A stretch of 64,000 nucleotides of DNA from Gnetum montanum (Eukaryota; Streptophyta; Gnetopsida; Gnetales; Gnetaceae), in contig MNCI01000579.1 in the NCBI GenBank assembly GCA_015680685.1, forward strand, positions 687,841 through 751,840. Direction: 5' to 3'. The translations under genes were made by a program, and so were the position numbers. Of the stretch, positions 1-11,942 are shown one piece after another (the stretch's first letter is position 1; each line of letters starts with the position of its first letter). The notes beneath the pieces are model-generated. The model was given only the letters and a program-made list of their open reading frames with translations. It was not told where the DNA came from and searched no databases.

Positions 1-1650
1 TTTGCCTTCTACAGTTATGATTACTATTTTTCTCTTTGGATTTTTAGCAATATTCATAGTAGTTTGAAATTTTTCATCCAAAGGGTCCCATAATTTATGA
101 ACCTTTTCTGAAATATCATAAATAGATTTTTGGATAGGCAAGTTTTTTGTGTTCACTAGTTCATTAAGCGATGACTCCTCCTCATCATAAAATCAGACCA
201 CCCATTTCCTAATGGAAGGATCCCTATTATACTCTTTCATACTTTCTCTTTTTTGTAGCTCACCTTCTTATTTTATTACCTACTCAATCAGCCTTTGGAT
301 TTGATGAGCTCTTACTTCAAACAATCTTCCTTGGGCATAAACCCCAAGAGTTCTTCTAGTTTTTACTCTGAGCCCATCTATGATGTGGTAAAGTTATTCC
401 CTATGAGAATAACCATGGCCAGGGCATTGGTGTAAGAGTAAATAGTATCTGCCCATGGTGGCATCCAAGGGTTCAAGTATTCCCTATTTTCAACCTTGGA
501 TTTTCCTTCTTAGATTAGACACTCTAGAGTACATCTAGTATTTGTCATTAAATAACTCTAACATGGTACTTCATTGGCAAATGGATTCTAGCTCCAAGGA
601 CTAGTATCAACTCTCAGCTTCCTTACTAAGTGTCCTAGGAAAGAGCTTGGGTTTCTACCACTCATTTTCTAGATTTTGTAAGGCGTAGGCATCATTGAAA
701 TATTGTAGATGTCTCTATGGATCAGAGTTGTATCCCCATCAAATCTTGGGATATTATTCATGTCTAAGTGCTTGATTTGGCTATATTTCATATGCCTACT
801 TGGAATTCTAACTACCTCTACAATGTTGAGCATACTTTGAGTCATCAATAAAGGCTCATCATCATCACTGCATCGATGTCACTGATGATGGTTTCGGCCA
901 CCTCTTTAGTCTTGATGGCCTTCATAGTCATTGTTGTCTCATTGATCAGCTTCATCATGATTATTTCAATGGCAACTTCTATGAGAATTGACAAATGAAG
1001 AGGAATGTTTAGAATCAAATGAAGAGGATGGAGACGAAAGTGTACTACCACTCCCATCGCGGTGTTTGCCATCACTTTTTTGCTAATTACAATCATCATC
1101 CTTAGATCCCTTGCCATTATGATGTTTACTCGAGTCCCTACCTTGACTGTCACCTTTTCCTTAACCTATTTTATGAATAGTGGATTGTAGGTTCAAAGTT
1201 GCACCCTCATGACCAATAACAATGGGTGGAGAATCTTCATGTTGAGAACCTTCAAGAAAAGGATCCTCATTGTCATCTTGATCTAGTAGGAACAAGGGAT
1301 TAGTAAAATGTTTTCCCTTTGTAACCTCATGGTGCTTCTCCTAATGTTGGTCTCGCTTACATTGTGTTTCAATGGGATAGTAGTTCCAAGTGTCATAACC
1401 ATTCACAACGTATTCCTCATGAAGATCTATGATGTCTAACTTATTAAGGGTTTGAAATAGCATCTAGGGCATAGATTAATTGGGGGAGCAAGATGATGTT
1501 GCCCTTCATATCACACCATTGCAATTGTTCATCCTGATGTAGAATGAAGGTGAATTCCAGTACATACTCATCTAGATGAGTATATACCACTTTGCACTCC
1601 TCTGGGATCGACAATTTGACATCTTCACATCTATGGGAAGAAGAAGACAT
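1..1650 (-). pseudogene. gag remnant of Ty3/gypsy element H (continues left of the window)
   Basis: Decayed capsid-type gag gene, read right to left from an ATG at 1650 that lies about 130 bases inside the primer binding site. The first 68 codons are open, then stops and frame changes follow. Around 315-385 the reverse strand encodes DGLRVKTRRTLGVYAQGR, which parallels HIIDGLHNETREILGMYA in element A and a matching stretch in element I. This is the helical core of the plant retrotransposon gag family. The amino-terminal part (1444-1650) does not resemble the gag starts of A or C, so H is a separate family. No protease or reverse transcriptase lies inside the window. Capsid assembly is the family role; this copy cannot make a full protein. 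Confidence 0.7.
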
Positions 1651-1781
1651 TTTGCAAAATGAATAAAATTATCAATGTGCTTAGGAGTTTATATGTCATT
1701 GTCAGTGATGTTGACCTTGATTTCGTCTAATGATATGAATAATATTCACTATTTCTAAATAGCGCATGCTTCAACAAACGA

Positions 1782-1801
1782 AGTCCCCAACAACAGTGCC
1801 A
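1782..1801 (-). promoter_or_regulatory. Primer binding site of element H, tRNA-Asp type
   Basis: On the minus strand this reads TGGCACTGTTGTTGGGGACT, one base inside the LTR end. The site complementary to the 3' end of plant tRNA-Asp begins TGGCGCCGTTGCCGGGGA. By eye 14 of 20 positions match and all six mismatches are transitions, fitting methylation-linked decay of an Athila-type primer site. Confidence 0.7.
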
Positions 1802-1802
1802 A

Positions 1803-2722
1803 TGATGAGCGACAAAGTACCCCTACACCCAACCATACAAATCATAAAGCGTTCACACAGAATCCCATCAAATTCCATGGACTTTATAGTTTTCAGTGCA
1901 TTAGTCTTCTAGGAAGTGAACCTTGCCTTAAGATTGTTCATTGTCTTCCCATTTACACTTGTGATGTACATTGATATGGTTAAGTGTAATTGAGGCATAT
2001 GATTTTTATCATTTTGTATTTTTATGGGTTTGGTGTTTAAAGAGAAATAAAGTAGTTGGACTATCTAATTTAACTAATTAACTAGTATCTAAGAAGTACT
2101 AACATAAGCATCCAATCCCACTTTCCATACATGTCTTGAACCCACATATCCACTACTAGGCAACCAAGCACTACACTACTGAGTGTAGCAAGCAATAACA
2201 CTATTGGGAGTACCAAGCGAATACATGTTACACTCGAAGTGATCGTACTTATGTGTTTAATCTATCTAGCTTATCTTATTTAATTACTTCATTAGCTTAA
2301 TTATTGAAAAACATTTAATAAATAATTGAAAACATTAAATGCATAAATAAAATGTTTAATCTATCTAGAATGCTACAAGGTTTATCAAAAAGTTTGTCTT
2401 TATTGCCACACACACTGGTGTGCTCAGGTACATCAATGCTCAAATAAAGATCTGTACACTCAATGACTCCTGCTATGGGCACTCAGCAGAAAATTTCTAA
2501 CTCTCAAATAAACAAACTGCAAGAGCTTCATTGCTACTAAAAATTCGATGCCATAAATTTGGCTAGTAGGCACATATTTATAGCCAAAAATAGACACCGT
2601 GTCAATGAGGCCTCATCGATGCATGGTATGATGCATTGACTAGGCCTTGTCGATGATGCCCAGTCAACGAGACTATATCAACAAGGCCTTGTCAACGTAG
2701 CTAACAAAATTGTGATTCATCA
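1803..2722 (-). repeat. 5' LTR of element H
   Basis: On the minus strand it runs from TGATGAATCACAATTTTG to a GCTCATCA end, the same terminal pattern as the LTRs of A, C, F and I in this window. A TATA box (TATAAATA on the minus strand, 2575-2582) is preceded by a cluster of short repeats around TTGACAAGGCCT and ATCGATGAGGCCT (2600-2700). The 3' partner LTR is outside the window. Confidence 0.75.
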
Positions 2723-4114
2723 GTGTTCATTTCCATTGATAGAATTTATGAATTCAACAATGGTTTAATTCCCTAAATATTAGTATTTTTAATCATCTTT
2801 ATGCATTATTAATTATTCAAAAGTAGACTTCTACATTGGATCGAGCATCCTATAATTATTGAAGGATTTATTAATTTTTTTAAAATTGTTAACTCTACCA
2901 TTGATTTTTAAAAAAGTCAAAAAATGATACAAGGTCTTTAATTAAACCAATTGAACATTCTAAAATCCTAGTAGCAACTAGTAGTTTTTGTAAGACTCAA
3001 TATATATTTGAGATAGATCTTAACTCACTTAAGAGAAAATTTCTTCTACCTACTAGTGAAATTTATTATGTGTAGTTGATTTTATTTTGTAATATTCCAA
3101 AGTTATGTTAAAATTACTATCAAGATGGCCATATGTTTAACTCATGTCCTTTGATGCTTTAAAAGAAGGCAATACAAATATATTAACAAGAAGATATTCT
3201 AGATCATGCAAGCTCTATCAAAGCACTGTATCTACCAAATGCAGGAGTAATAGTTCATTAAGTTGGAATATATCCATAGTAAATTGTAAATAGTAGGCAA
3301 ATTTATAAAATAATTATGAGGTGAAGACCTTTTTTATTTTAGGGATAGTCTTTAACTAGGAAAATCCTCCAATTTAGAAATGAGGAGTAACATACATATG
3401 GAAAACCTAATGAAGCAAAATCATTGCAAATATCCACTAAGACCCCCTTGGATATGTCAAATGACACTAGCTTGTAATCAAAATTTCTTCATAACTTAGC
3501 ATTGCCCATTGAAATTAAACTTGTAACATTGAATTTGTTAACCACGAATGTTACCTCTATATTAACACCTAATTTATAAAAAGTCTAATTGTATTAGTAT
3601 AGATAGATAAGTAATTACTATTTACAAATGAATTTTAAATAATATTTATCTATAATTTTGTATTATTCATAGTTTTTACTACTATATTTATTTTTAAAAG
3701 TACTTTCAGTTATAAGATTTAACAATCGAATATAACATTAACCTAAAATAATAGTATATTCAAATTTTATAGTTTAATTGCAAGGTGCATTTTATATAGT
3801 AGTACAATCAAAATTAAAGAGCCTAGTGATGCTTGGTCTTGTAGTATATTCAAATATATTAAACTTCAATTGGTATTGAGAAAATTAATGACAATGCATG
3901 CTTATCTAAATTATCCTCTAACTTAAAGCATTAAGAGATTGCTCCTGCCAAAAGAAAAAGTATGAAATTGATACAATCTCTTCAACATTTTATGTTAATC
4001 ATATAAGTAGTAAAGTTTATTTTGAGTGCAACCACTTGAAAAAGGTTTGGCTTTCACTCATATACTGAGCCTTCTATGACAACACCTTACTAAGATGAGC
4101 ATTGAGCCTCAAGG
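2723..4114. other. AT-rich stretch, nothing recognised
   Basis: No long reading frame, LTR end, RNA gene or repeat family that I can recognise. Probably old repeat-derived sequence too decayed to name. Confidence 0.5.
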
Positions 4115-4680
4115 TGATGATGATGATGATCATCATCTTAGCCTTATCCTAATAAAGTAAGGTTGGTTACTTGAGTTCTTTTTTGTAATTTGCCTATATG
4201 AAGTGCTAGATCTTTGTTTATTTGTAATTTTCCTCTATCATCTTCAATAGTTCTTTCCCTTGTCTTTTTTGGTCTTCCTTTCAGTGGCTTTCTTTGAATA
4301 GTAATGCAACAAACTTTTTTATAGACTTGTTATTTGATATTCTTCATACATGCCCAAATCATCAAAGGCACCATTCTTATAACTTATTTGAAATAGAAGC
4401 GACTCCAAATCTTCTTCTAATGTTTATATCATTCACTTTATATCTTCTAAAAATATTCAACATCCATCTAAGAATTCACATTTCTATTAGATTGATTTTT
4501 TTTATATGCCTCTTTTGTAGTGCCTAACATTCAACATCATATAAGATAGTAAGACTTATTGTTGTCTTATAAAATTTTCCCTTTAGTAAAAGAACAATAA
4601 ACAAAATCATGTTTAATAGAGTTTTCTTGAGAGTGAAGTGAACAACCTAGATTATCAAAACTATGAAGCTATAATCTATG
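4115..4680 (-). mobile_element. RTE-type LINE, 3' end remnant
   Basis: Read on the minus strand, about 4590-4530 encodes KFYKTTISLTILYDVEC followed by a stop where tryptophan is usual. Nearer the end (about 4280-4240) it encodes KGRPKKTRERTIEDD. Both are landmarks of the carboxyl end of plant RTE reverse transcriptases (the TxLYGxECWAL and GRPKKTW regions). After the coding end there is a short tail with TTATTAGGATAAGGCT and a run of GAT triplets near 4115-4140, like known plant RTE 3' ends. Frameshifts and stops are frequent. The rest of the reverse transcriptase and the endonuclease are absent, as expected for 5'-truncated LINE copies. Confidence 0.72.
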
Positions 4681-5962
4681 TCCAATAGGAAGGCCTCTAT
4701 ATAACAAAGACTAGAAAAACTACACTTTTACATAAATCCCAAGTTCCATAAGTTTAAACCTTTATACTGAATCATTTTCAATATTTTTAGTGTTCCATTA
4801 AAAAGGAGTTTTATCTTTAAAACTACTATTAAGATTTTGCAATAAAAAATTGTAGCATTTTAACATTATTTGACCAAGCCTAATTATCCTATAAATATTA
4901 CAAGAATTAATATGAGGATTTTAAGAATATAACTAAATACCTGTTATGAAAATTCTTAAAAGTAACGAGGTTTAGAATTATTTTCTATTTTAATGGTATA
5001 AGAGAGAAATGGTATTACAGAAAAAAATTGTAACATGAAGAATCCTTTGTGATTAAATTTGATCATTTTCACATGAGGATCATAATCAGGTACAGTAACA
5101 CACTTCTACCAACGTGCAGCCAAACATACGTGCATTTTAAATGATCTTTTGTGAAACTCATCAAATTCATTAAAGCACAGCCGATCTCTCCATTTTAGTT
5201 TCATTATTACCAAAGAAATGGCTATGAATTCAAAGTTACTGAAAGTTTATCTACGCAATACTTAAAAGAGAAAAAATTTCCAGAACTCACTGATGTTGTG
5301 TAATATTGACTCTAGGTTTTATGTTTTATTTTATAAAACGAACATATAGTACACGATTTAATGGGTACAAATAACAATGCAAGAAACGCATGTTATACGT
5401 ATCCTTGACATTACATATATTCTGCGAAGTGCTTATCTGGCTTTTTAGGTAGCTTGGATCCATCCAAGCTCACACCAGGACGGTATTTCAATTTTATTTT
5501 TTTCCGAGAAAGAAATCAACTCCGATTTTATTTCGAGTACTTGGAATACTGCGTAGACATTCAAAACAAGATTAGTGATTGTTCCGCTTAACTGTGTAAA
5601 GAAAACATAGCACATCAGCAATAAAACGTAACAGAAGCTACAACAGTTCACCTCTTTGTCGGTAAATCTTTCAGGGATTCCAATTCAAGAAAAGTTTTGG
5701 CAAGTTCATGTGAATATGGCATTGGCAGTTTGGCATATCATGATTGAAACGGGCTTCATTGATGTCATGAGCTGCAACGTGTTTTCGTTTTTGTAGCAAT
5801 TCACGGCAGACAGAAATTCCGCTCAGGAACGAATAAGGAATAAGCTAAGTATGAGCTTTTCTCATGGCAGACAGATCTTCCTCCACGCAGAAAAGAACAA
5901 GGAAATAACCTAAGAATGATCTTTTTCGACGTTCAAGGTTGGTGTGGAATATGATAACTAAA
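4681..5962. other. Stretch without a recognised gene
   Basis: AT-rich to about 5400, then less so (5400-5950), up to the left edge of copia element J. The second half has a more even base composition, like the sequence right of J at 11887-12870. J may therefore have landed in older low-repeat DNA. No product could be assigned. Confidence 0.4.
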
Positions 5963-6308
5963 TGTTCCACAATAAAATTAAATAGATCTCATCCATTAAT
6001 CTATTTTAAATAAGATGAGATCCTATTCATGTAATTTTTATCCAATCTATGTTTAGGACATCCCATATTAAGAAGATCCTTAAGGGATCATCCTCATGAT
6101 TTTCGAGATTCATACTTATCTCTCCAAATCTATTTTTGAGAGATTAAGGCCTATATAATTGTAGCATCACATATTTATTTATATAGAAGAAATAATAGAA
6201 CAGAAGACATACAGAAGTTATAAAGTTTAACAAGAGTGTGCTTGTTCTAACAAAGTTTTTTATTTCCTTTAAACTTAGTTCATAGATCCAGGGCCTTTAG
6301 ACTCTTCA
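5963..6308 (+). repeat. 5' LTR of copia element J
   Basis: Begins TGTTCCACAATAAAATTA and ends CTCTTCA. It aligns by eye along its whole length with 11539-11886, sharing blocks such as AAATAAGATGAGATCCTATT and ATACTTATCTCTCCAAATCT. Confidence 0.9.
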
Positions 6309-6310
6309 TT

Positions 6311-6330
6311 TGGTATTGAAGTAGGTTAGC
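6311..6330 (+). promoter_or_regulatory. Primer binding site of J, initiator tRNA-Met type
   Basis: TGGTATTGAAGTAGGTTAGC lies two bases after the LTR. The canonical plant copia site begins TGGTATCAGAGC; the differences are few and mostly transitions. Confidence 0.75.
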
Positions 6331-6359
6331 TCAGATTCTTGACAACAAATCTCTCCAGG

Positions 6360-7290
6360 ATGGCCCAAAATCATGGATCTGTGTCTCTCCAAGTTTCTGT
6401 CTTCAATAGAGAGAATTATGAATATCAGACAATCAAGATGAAGACATTTTTGATCTCACAAGATCTTTGAGATCTTGTTGAAAATGGATTGCAAGAAGTT
6501 GATCAAGCAACATTTCAAGCCTTGAAAGAAGATGAAAAGAATGAATTTGAGCTTCATAAGAAAAATGCAAAAGTATTATTCATCATTCAATCTAGGTTAC
6601 ATCTGACCATCTTTCCCAAAATTGTCATGCATCAAACTAGCAAAGCTACATAGGATGCATTGGAGATTGTATACAAGGGATTATTAAAAGTTTGTGTTGT
6701 CAACTTACAAGTTTTAAGAAAAAATTTTGAATCTTTACGCATGCTAGATTAAGAGAATATTGATCAATACATTAGCCGATTTCAACAAGTTCGAAATGGA
6801 CTTGAATCTTGTGAAGAAATGTTTGAGGAAAGATGTGTTGTTGAAAAGATACTTCAAAGTGTAACTAGACAATATGATCTCGTCGTCATGGCTATTGAAG
6901 AAGCAAAAGATCTTGATAAGATGACCATGGTTGAGCTCGCAGGAAGCTTAAGAATATACAAGCAAAGAATTGTTGATCGTGAAGATTCAACAGCAAATGC
7001 ATTTCAAACACAATTTTAGAGGACATCCAATCAAAATCAACATCAAAGATCCTCAAGTGGATCCTCATTCAGAGGACGTAGACATAGTTGCAGCAGATCT
7101 GGAGGTCGTGGTCTTGGAAGATCAAATCAATCAAAGGAAGGCAAACATTGTGATTTCTGTAGTACCAACACCCACAATACTCTTGAATGTTGCTCAAGGA
7201 AGAAGTATGAAAAGAAGGGAAAAGAAAAAATTGTAGAACATGAAGATCAACAAAAAAGTGAGAAATTATTTTACACTGAAAAGGAATAAG
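6360..7290 (+). pseudogene. gag of copia element J
   Basis: ATG at 6360 starts MAQNHGSVSLQVSVFNRENY, a typical copia gag opening. The gag core follows with in-frame stops (for example at the DLW position near 6467). From about 6819 to 7016 it is open (FEERCVVEKILQSV). A zinc knuckle CDFCSTNTHNTLEC (C-X2-C-X4-H-X4-C) lies near 7150-7190, after an arginine/serine/glycine-rich stretch. The protein would form the nucleocapsid and bind element RNA. A stop at 7017 separates the capsid part from the knuckle. Stops fit C-to-T or G-to-A change. Confidence 0.85.
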
Positions 7291-8760
7291 ATCAACCCTT
7301 AATCTCTACAAAGGTACTAGATGCTAGCAACAATAACAACATTTCGTATGTTGATAGTGGGTGTAGCAATCATATGACAAAGAATAAGAAATTGTTCTCA
7401 AGCTTGGAAAAATATGATGAAAAGGTAACCATAGGTAATGGGAAGAAGTTAACCATTGCCGGGATTGGATCACTTGCCTTCACAACAACTCAAGGTAACA
7501 AATATGTTATTTCCCAGATCTATTTTGTTCCAGATCTTTCAAAGAATTTATTAATTGTGGGGCAATTATGTCGCAATGGGTATTGTGTTGAATTTGAAAA
7601 AAATGTTTGTAAAATTTCTAAGGATGATGTTGATAAAGGTATTGCCATTATCCCTATAAGCAAGACAGATGTACAAGTTACAGATGCAAATGGATGTTCA
7701 TTATCTTGTTATAATTGAAGACATAGCATGGTTATGGCATGCTCGGCTAGGACATGTCAACTTTGGCTCAATGGACAACATGCAAAAAGGAGAAATTGTA
7801 AGAGATATGCCAAAATTTTCTTTGCCAAATAATCATGATTGTGGCATATGTCAACTAGGAAAAATTACAAGGTTACCGTTTTCTAGAAAAGATCATATAT
7901 CTCAAGAAAAATTAGATTTAGTTCATATGGATTTATGTGGTCCCATGCAAACATTGAGCATAGGTAAAAATTGATATATGTTAATCATAGTGGATGATTT
8001 TTCATGATTTGCTTAGGGGTATTTTATGAAATTAAAAGATCAGACATTGGGATTTTTTAAAGAACCTAATGTGGAAGTAGAAAATCAAAGTGGCAATTCA
8101 ACTAAGAAAATTTGGACAGATCGTGGTGGTGAATTTTTATCAATTGAATTTGATGAATTTTGAAAGAAAAGTGGGATTATTCATCAAACTACCACATCGT
8201 TTACACCTCAACAAAATGGCTGAGAGAAAAAATAGAATAGTGGTTGAAATGGCAAGATGTCTACTCGAAATGTCAAGTTTAGGAAATACGTTTTGGGCAG
8301 AAGCTTGTGCAACATCAATTTATCTTTTAAATAGGGTGCCATCAAGGTCAATTCTAGAAAAAACACTATATGAATTGTGGAATGGTTATCCACCCAATAT
8401 CTCTCATTTACAAATTTTTGGCTCACTTTGCTATGTGCAAATCCTTGCTTAAAATAAAAAAAAAATTAGATGAGAAAGCTATCCCTTGTATTTTTCTTAG
8501 TTATGCCAAAAATACCAAAGCCTACAAATGTTATGATGAAAAAGATAAAGGAGTAATTGATTCATGTGAGGTCCATTTTAGTGAATTTGAAGCCAAACAA
8601 TGTGGAAGACAACGTATGGAACCAAGGCCAAATCAAAAACCATATAAAAGTATTTTTCATGGCAATGTGGGACAGCAAAATCAATCATGTGAAAGGCAAA
8701 ATATGCTTTTTGGTCACCGTGAGTTGAACTTAGGGATGGAATGGTAGAAAACAACATGTC
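7291..8760 (+). pseudogene. Protease and integrase region of copia element J
   Basis: The aspartic protease active site YVDSGCSNHMT is at 7347-7379. The pre-integrase/zinc region (about 7730-7880) has WHARLGHV and CGICQLGK, giving the H-H-C-C pattern. The catalytic core follows with HMDLCGPM (7925) and WTDRGGEF (8111-8134). ARCLLEMSSLGNTFWAEAC (8250-8310) is the conserved region after the third catalytic position. The frame changes at about 7720, 7970, 8090 and 8455, with stops between. Protease would cut the polyprotein and integrase would insert the cDNA; this copy can do neither. Confidence 0.88.
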
Positions 8761-9950
8761 TTATGCCTATCATCAACGTGATTGGTTTAGCAACTATAAT
8801 TTGCCAACCTATCAACGATCACATAGCCAACTCAACACTCTTCTGTGAACAGTAGTAGCCACAGGCTTGAAAATAAATCTGCTAATTCTGGTTTGCTGCG
8901 ACAGGTGGAAGAACACATGATTGACGTGGGACCTACTCAGGTCATTAAATGGCAACAAAATTATATTTCCTGTCCAAACAACACACAGGCCTCAAAAATC
9001 AAGTCATCTTTTTTAGCAACGATGGGTTAAATTCTCTGCGGGAACCTGTCGTCACCACACCCACGCATTGAAAACCCACATCCAGCTGCCATCAACTCAC
9101 GCAGTTAGAAACATATCCATGTCAAGCGCTTCAACACCAATTCATCAATTCACTTTGTTGCATACCTCCATTGGATCGTTTTGCTTGCAGAAATAACTGC
9201 AGCCATGGGGAAAGAAATGTGCTTGTTGCTACTGCCAACTCTAATGAAAACGTGTCTGCTGCTGCTAATTCTAGAAATGGATCCATGGCAACAATAAACC
9301 AATGACCAGCACATCATACACAACCCTGGCATGGTCATCCAGGTATTACTTTTTCTATTTTTACTGGGTCATCTTCATCAATGTCTTTATCCCCTGCTAC
9401 TTCTTGCATGATCATTGGCCACCCATAATCCATTATTTTTCAACTAACAATGTAAGGATCCCAGCTGCCCAAACACAACGTTTTCCATCTTGGCCTCAAT
9501 ACTTGAATTGTACCATGGCTGATCATTTTTTCCTATCCCACCTGAAACTATTTCTACCACTACTCCACATCGGGATAAATATTAGAATATTTCAACAGTC
9601 AATGTAGTGCAGCACCATTGTCAACTTTCATTTCCCCTTCAAGGACAAACCTTTGCAACAACGCCCTCTCAAATCACTCCATCTAACATACCTGCTACCT
9701 CAACAATGTCCACATCATGGTGGATTCCATCCACTTCTTGGCAAGCTCAATATCATCCAGCCTCCAACATGCTAGATACAAATTTTACAAAGTGCATGAC
9801 ACGAAGTGACTTTAGTGAAGACATTGCTCCTTCAACAGAGGACGTGGATTCTATTGAGGATGCTCTCTTCACTGCGATGGATGATGAATTTTTTGTGCTA
9901 CTTATGCCAATGGGGGGAAGTGATGATGGTTTAATGGAACCATCCATAGT
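8761..9950 (+). pseudogene. Degraded linker between integrase and reverse transcriptase of J
   Basis: Copia pol has a variable, poorly conserved linker here. The sequence has proline/serine/threonine-rich pieces in shifting frames and no named domain. It joins directly to the reverse transcriptase start at about 9960 (NYWIDAMEKELHQINKNNTW). Confidence 0.55.
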
Positions 9951-11538
9951 CGTTGAAGCTACACTAGATAACTATTGGATTGATGCCATGGAGAAAGAGC
10001 TACATCAAATTAATAAAAACAACACTTGGAGCCTAATTCCTTGTCTGTCTCGTAAGCCTGTTATCCATTTAAAATAGATATTTAAACTTAAGAGAAATCA
10101 ATATGGTGAAATAGAAAAATTCAAAGCTCACCTAGTTGCCAAAGGCTATCTCCAATAGCAAAGCAGAGACTTTGATGATAACTTTGCTCTTGTTTCACAG
10201 ATGGAATCTATGAGAATCTTTTTTGCCATTGCTGCACAAGCTATATGGTTTATCAACTAGATGTGGCTTCTACATTTCTCAATAGAGTTCTTAATGAAAA
10301 AGTTTACATAGAACAACCACCAGGCTTCATTAATGAAAGAAAATNCAGATGGAATCTATGAGAATCTTTTTTGCCATTGCTGCAGAAGCTACATGGTTTA
10401 TCAACTGGATGTGGCTTCTACATTTCTCAATAGAGTTCTTAATGAAAAAGTTTACATAGAACAACCACCAGGCTTCATTAATGAAAGAAAATGAAATCAT
10501 GTTTACAAGTTCCTTAAAGTATTATACAGGCTCAAGTAAGCTCCACGTGCATGGTATGCACGTATTCATGCAAGAAGGCTTCACCACTTTTCAATCCCAA
10601 ACAACAATATACAAAAAGGTATCTAGAGATGATTTTATTTGTGTTTGTTTATATGTAGATGATTTAATCTATTTTTCATCTACAATTGCATTAGAAAATA
10701 ATTTTCTTAATGCCATGAAAAAAGAATTCCAAATGTCTAATTTAGGGAAGATGTCATACTCTTTAGATTTTCAAGTTATTCAAAAAACAAAATTAATTTT
10801 CATATGCCAAATGAAATTTGCTAGATCCTTAATTGAAAAATTTGGCATGATTAATTGTAATCCTTCAAACACACCACTTGCCCTTGATACAAAACTTATC
10901 AAGGATGACAAATCCCCATCTATCAACCCTTCACAATACAAATCCCTAGTTGGTAGTTTAATGTATCTCTCTATACTCGTCCAAATATCCAATATGCTAT
11001 AAACTACTTTTCTGAATTCATGCAAGATCCACATGAATCACATTGGAAAGCTGCAAAACAGGTATTGCGATACCTAAAAAATACAATAGATTTTGCGATC
11101 ATATTTCATCGACATACAAATTTCAAGATATGGGGATACACTGATGCACACTAGGTAGGCGACCTCAAAGATAGAAAATCAACTTCTAATTTTTGTTTCT
11201 TCTTCGATCCATCACTTATCTTATGGGAATCAAAGAAGCAATCTATAGTCATCCTCTCAATAGCTGAAGTAGAATACATTGATGCATTGAATGCTACTAC
11301 TTAGGCCATATTGATGCTATTGTGATGGCTCATAATCTTGTTCATCATGGGTGTTTCAAGCACATAGATATTAAGCATCACCATCTCAAAAGCTTGATCT
11401 AAGATAACATACTCAACATAGAACATTGTGCAATTGAAGCACAAATGGCAAACATCTTTACTAAGATTCTGAGCCATGAAAAGTTTGAGTCTTTTCGAGA
11501 CTTCCTAGGAGTGAAACCTCTTACCATCATGGAGGGTT
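9951..11538 (+). pseudogene. Reverse transcriptase and RNase H of copia element J
   Basis: The amino end NYWIDAMEKELHQINKNNTW (9967-10027) is the standard start of copia reverse transcriptase. The catalytic YVDD is at 10652-10663 in CLYVDDLIYFSS. YKSLVGSLMYLSI marks the end of the domain (10940-10980). RNase H follows in another frame (DRKSTSNFCFFF near 11170-11205) and keeps WESKKQS. The region ends with SHEKFESFRDFLGVKPLTIM just before the 3' LTR, with CATGGAGGGTT as the likely polypurine tract. The duplication at 10345 repeats codons in the middle of the domain and is probably an assembly fault. Confidence 0.9.
10198..10492 (+). repeat. 147-base direct duplication around a single N (probable assembly join)
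   Basis: Bases 10198-10344 and 10346-10492 are the same length and differ at three positions by eye. An N at 10345 lies exactly between them. In the left copy one tryptophan codon is TAG, in the right copy TGG. This is what unmerged overlapping contig ends or two alleles look like. Confidence 0.85.
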
Positions 11539-11886
11539 TGTTGAATAAGATTAGATAGATCTCATTTGTTAATCTATTTTAAATAAGATGAGATCCTATT
11601 TATGTAATTCTTATCCAATCCATTCCATGTTTAAAACATATTAAGAAGATCATAATCATAAGGATAAGCCTCATGATTTCTAAGATTCATACTTATCTCT
11701 CCAAATCTATTCTTAGGAGATAAGGCCTTGTTGTAGCACATATTTAATTATATAGAATAAATAATAGAATAGAAAACATATAGAAGTTAAAAAGTTTAAC
11801 AAACATGTGCTTGTTCTAACAAAATTCTTTATTTCCTTATTTCCTTTAACCTTAGTTTGTTGATCCACGGACCTTTAGACTATTCA
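11539..11886 (+). repeat. 3' LTR of copia element J
   Basis: Begins TGTTGAATAAGATTAGATAG right after a purine-rich CATGGAGGGTT, and ends GACTATTCA. It matches the 5' LTR throughout, with small insertions and deletions. Confidence 0.9.
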
Positions 11887-11942
11887 CTTGTAATGGATGG
11901 AATTGGAATGAGTTCTTTCCTGCTTTTAGTCCGGGCGTAACT

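Larger units (their letters stand above)
5963..11886 (+). mobile_element. Ty1/copia LTR retrotransposon J, full length but decayed
   Basis: Two LTRs of 346 and 348 bases flank a gag-pol region in copia order: gag, protease, integrase, reverse transcriptase, RNase H. The primer site fits initiator tRNA-Met. Coding sequence is broken by many stops and several frame changes, so the copy is not active. Flanking five bases (CTAAA and CTTGT) do not form a clear target duplication. The size as given is inflated by a duplicated 147-base segment around an N at 10345. Confidence 0.93.

Noticed and set aside
4060-4205. Imperfect palindrome around the GAT run as a MITE
   Set aside because: The arms are short and the segment is explained as the RTE 3' tail; no terminal repeats with target duplication.
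4294-4527. Plus-strand open frame of 77 codons
   Set aside because: Lies antisense over the RTE LINE coding remnant, which explains the sequence better.
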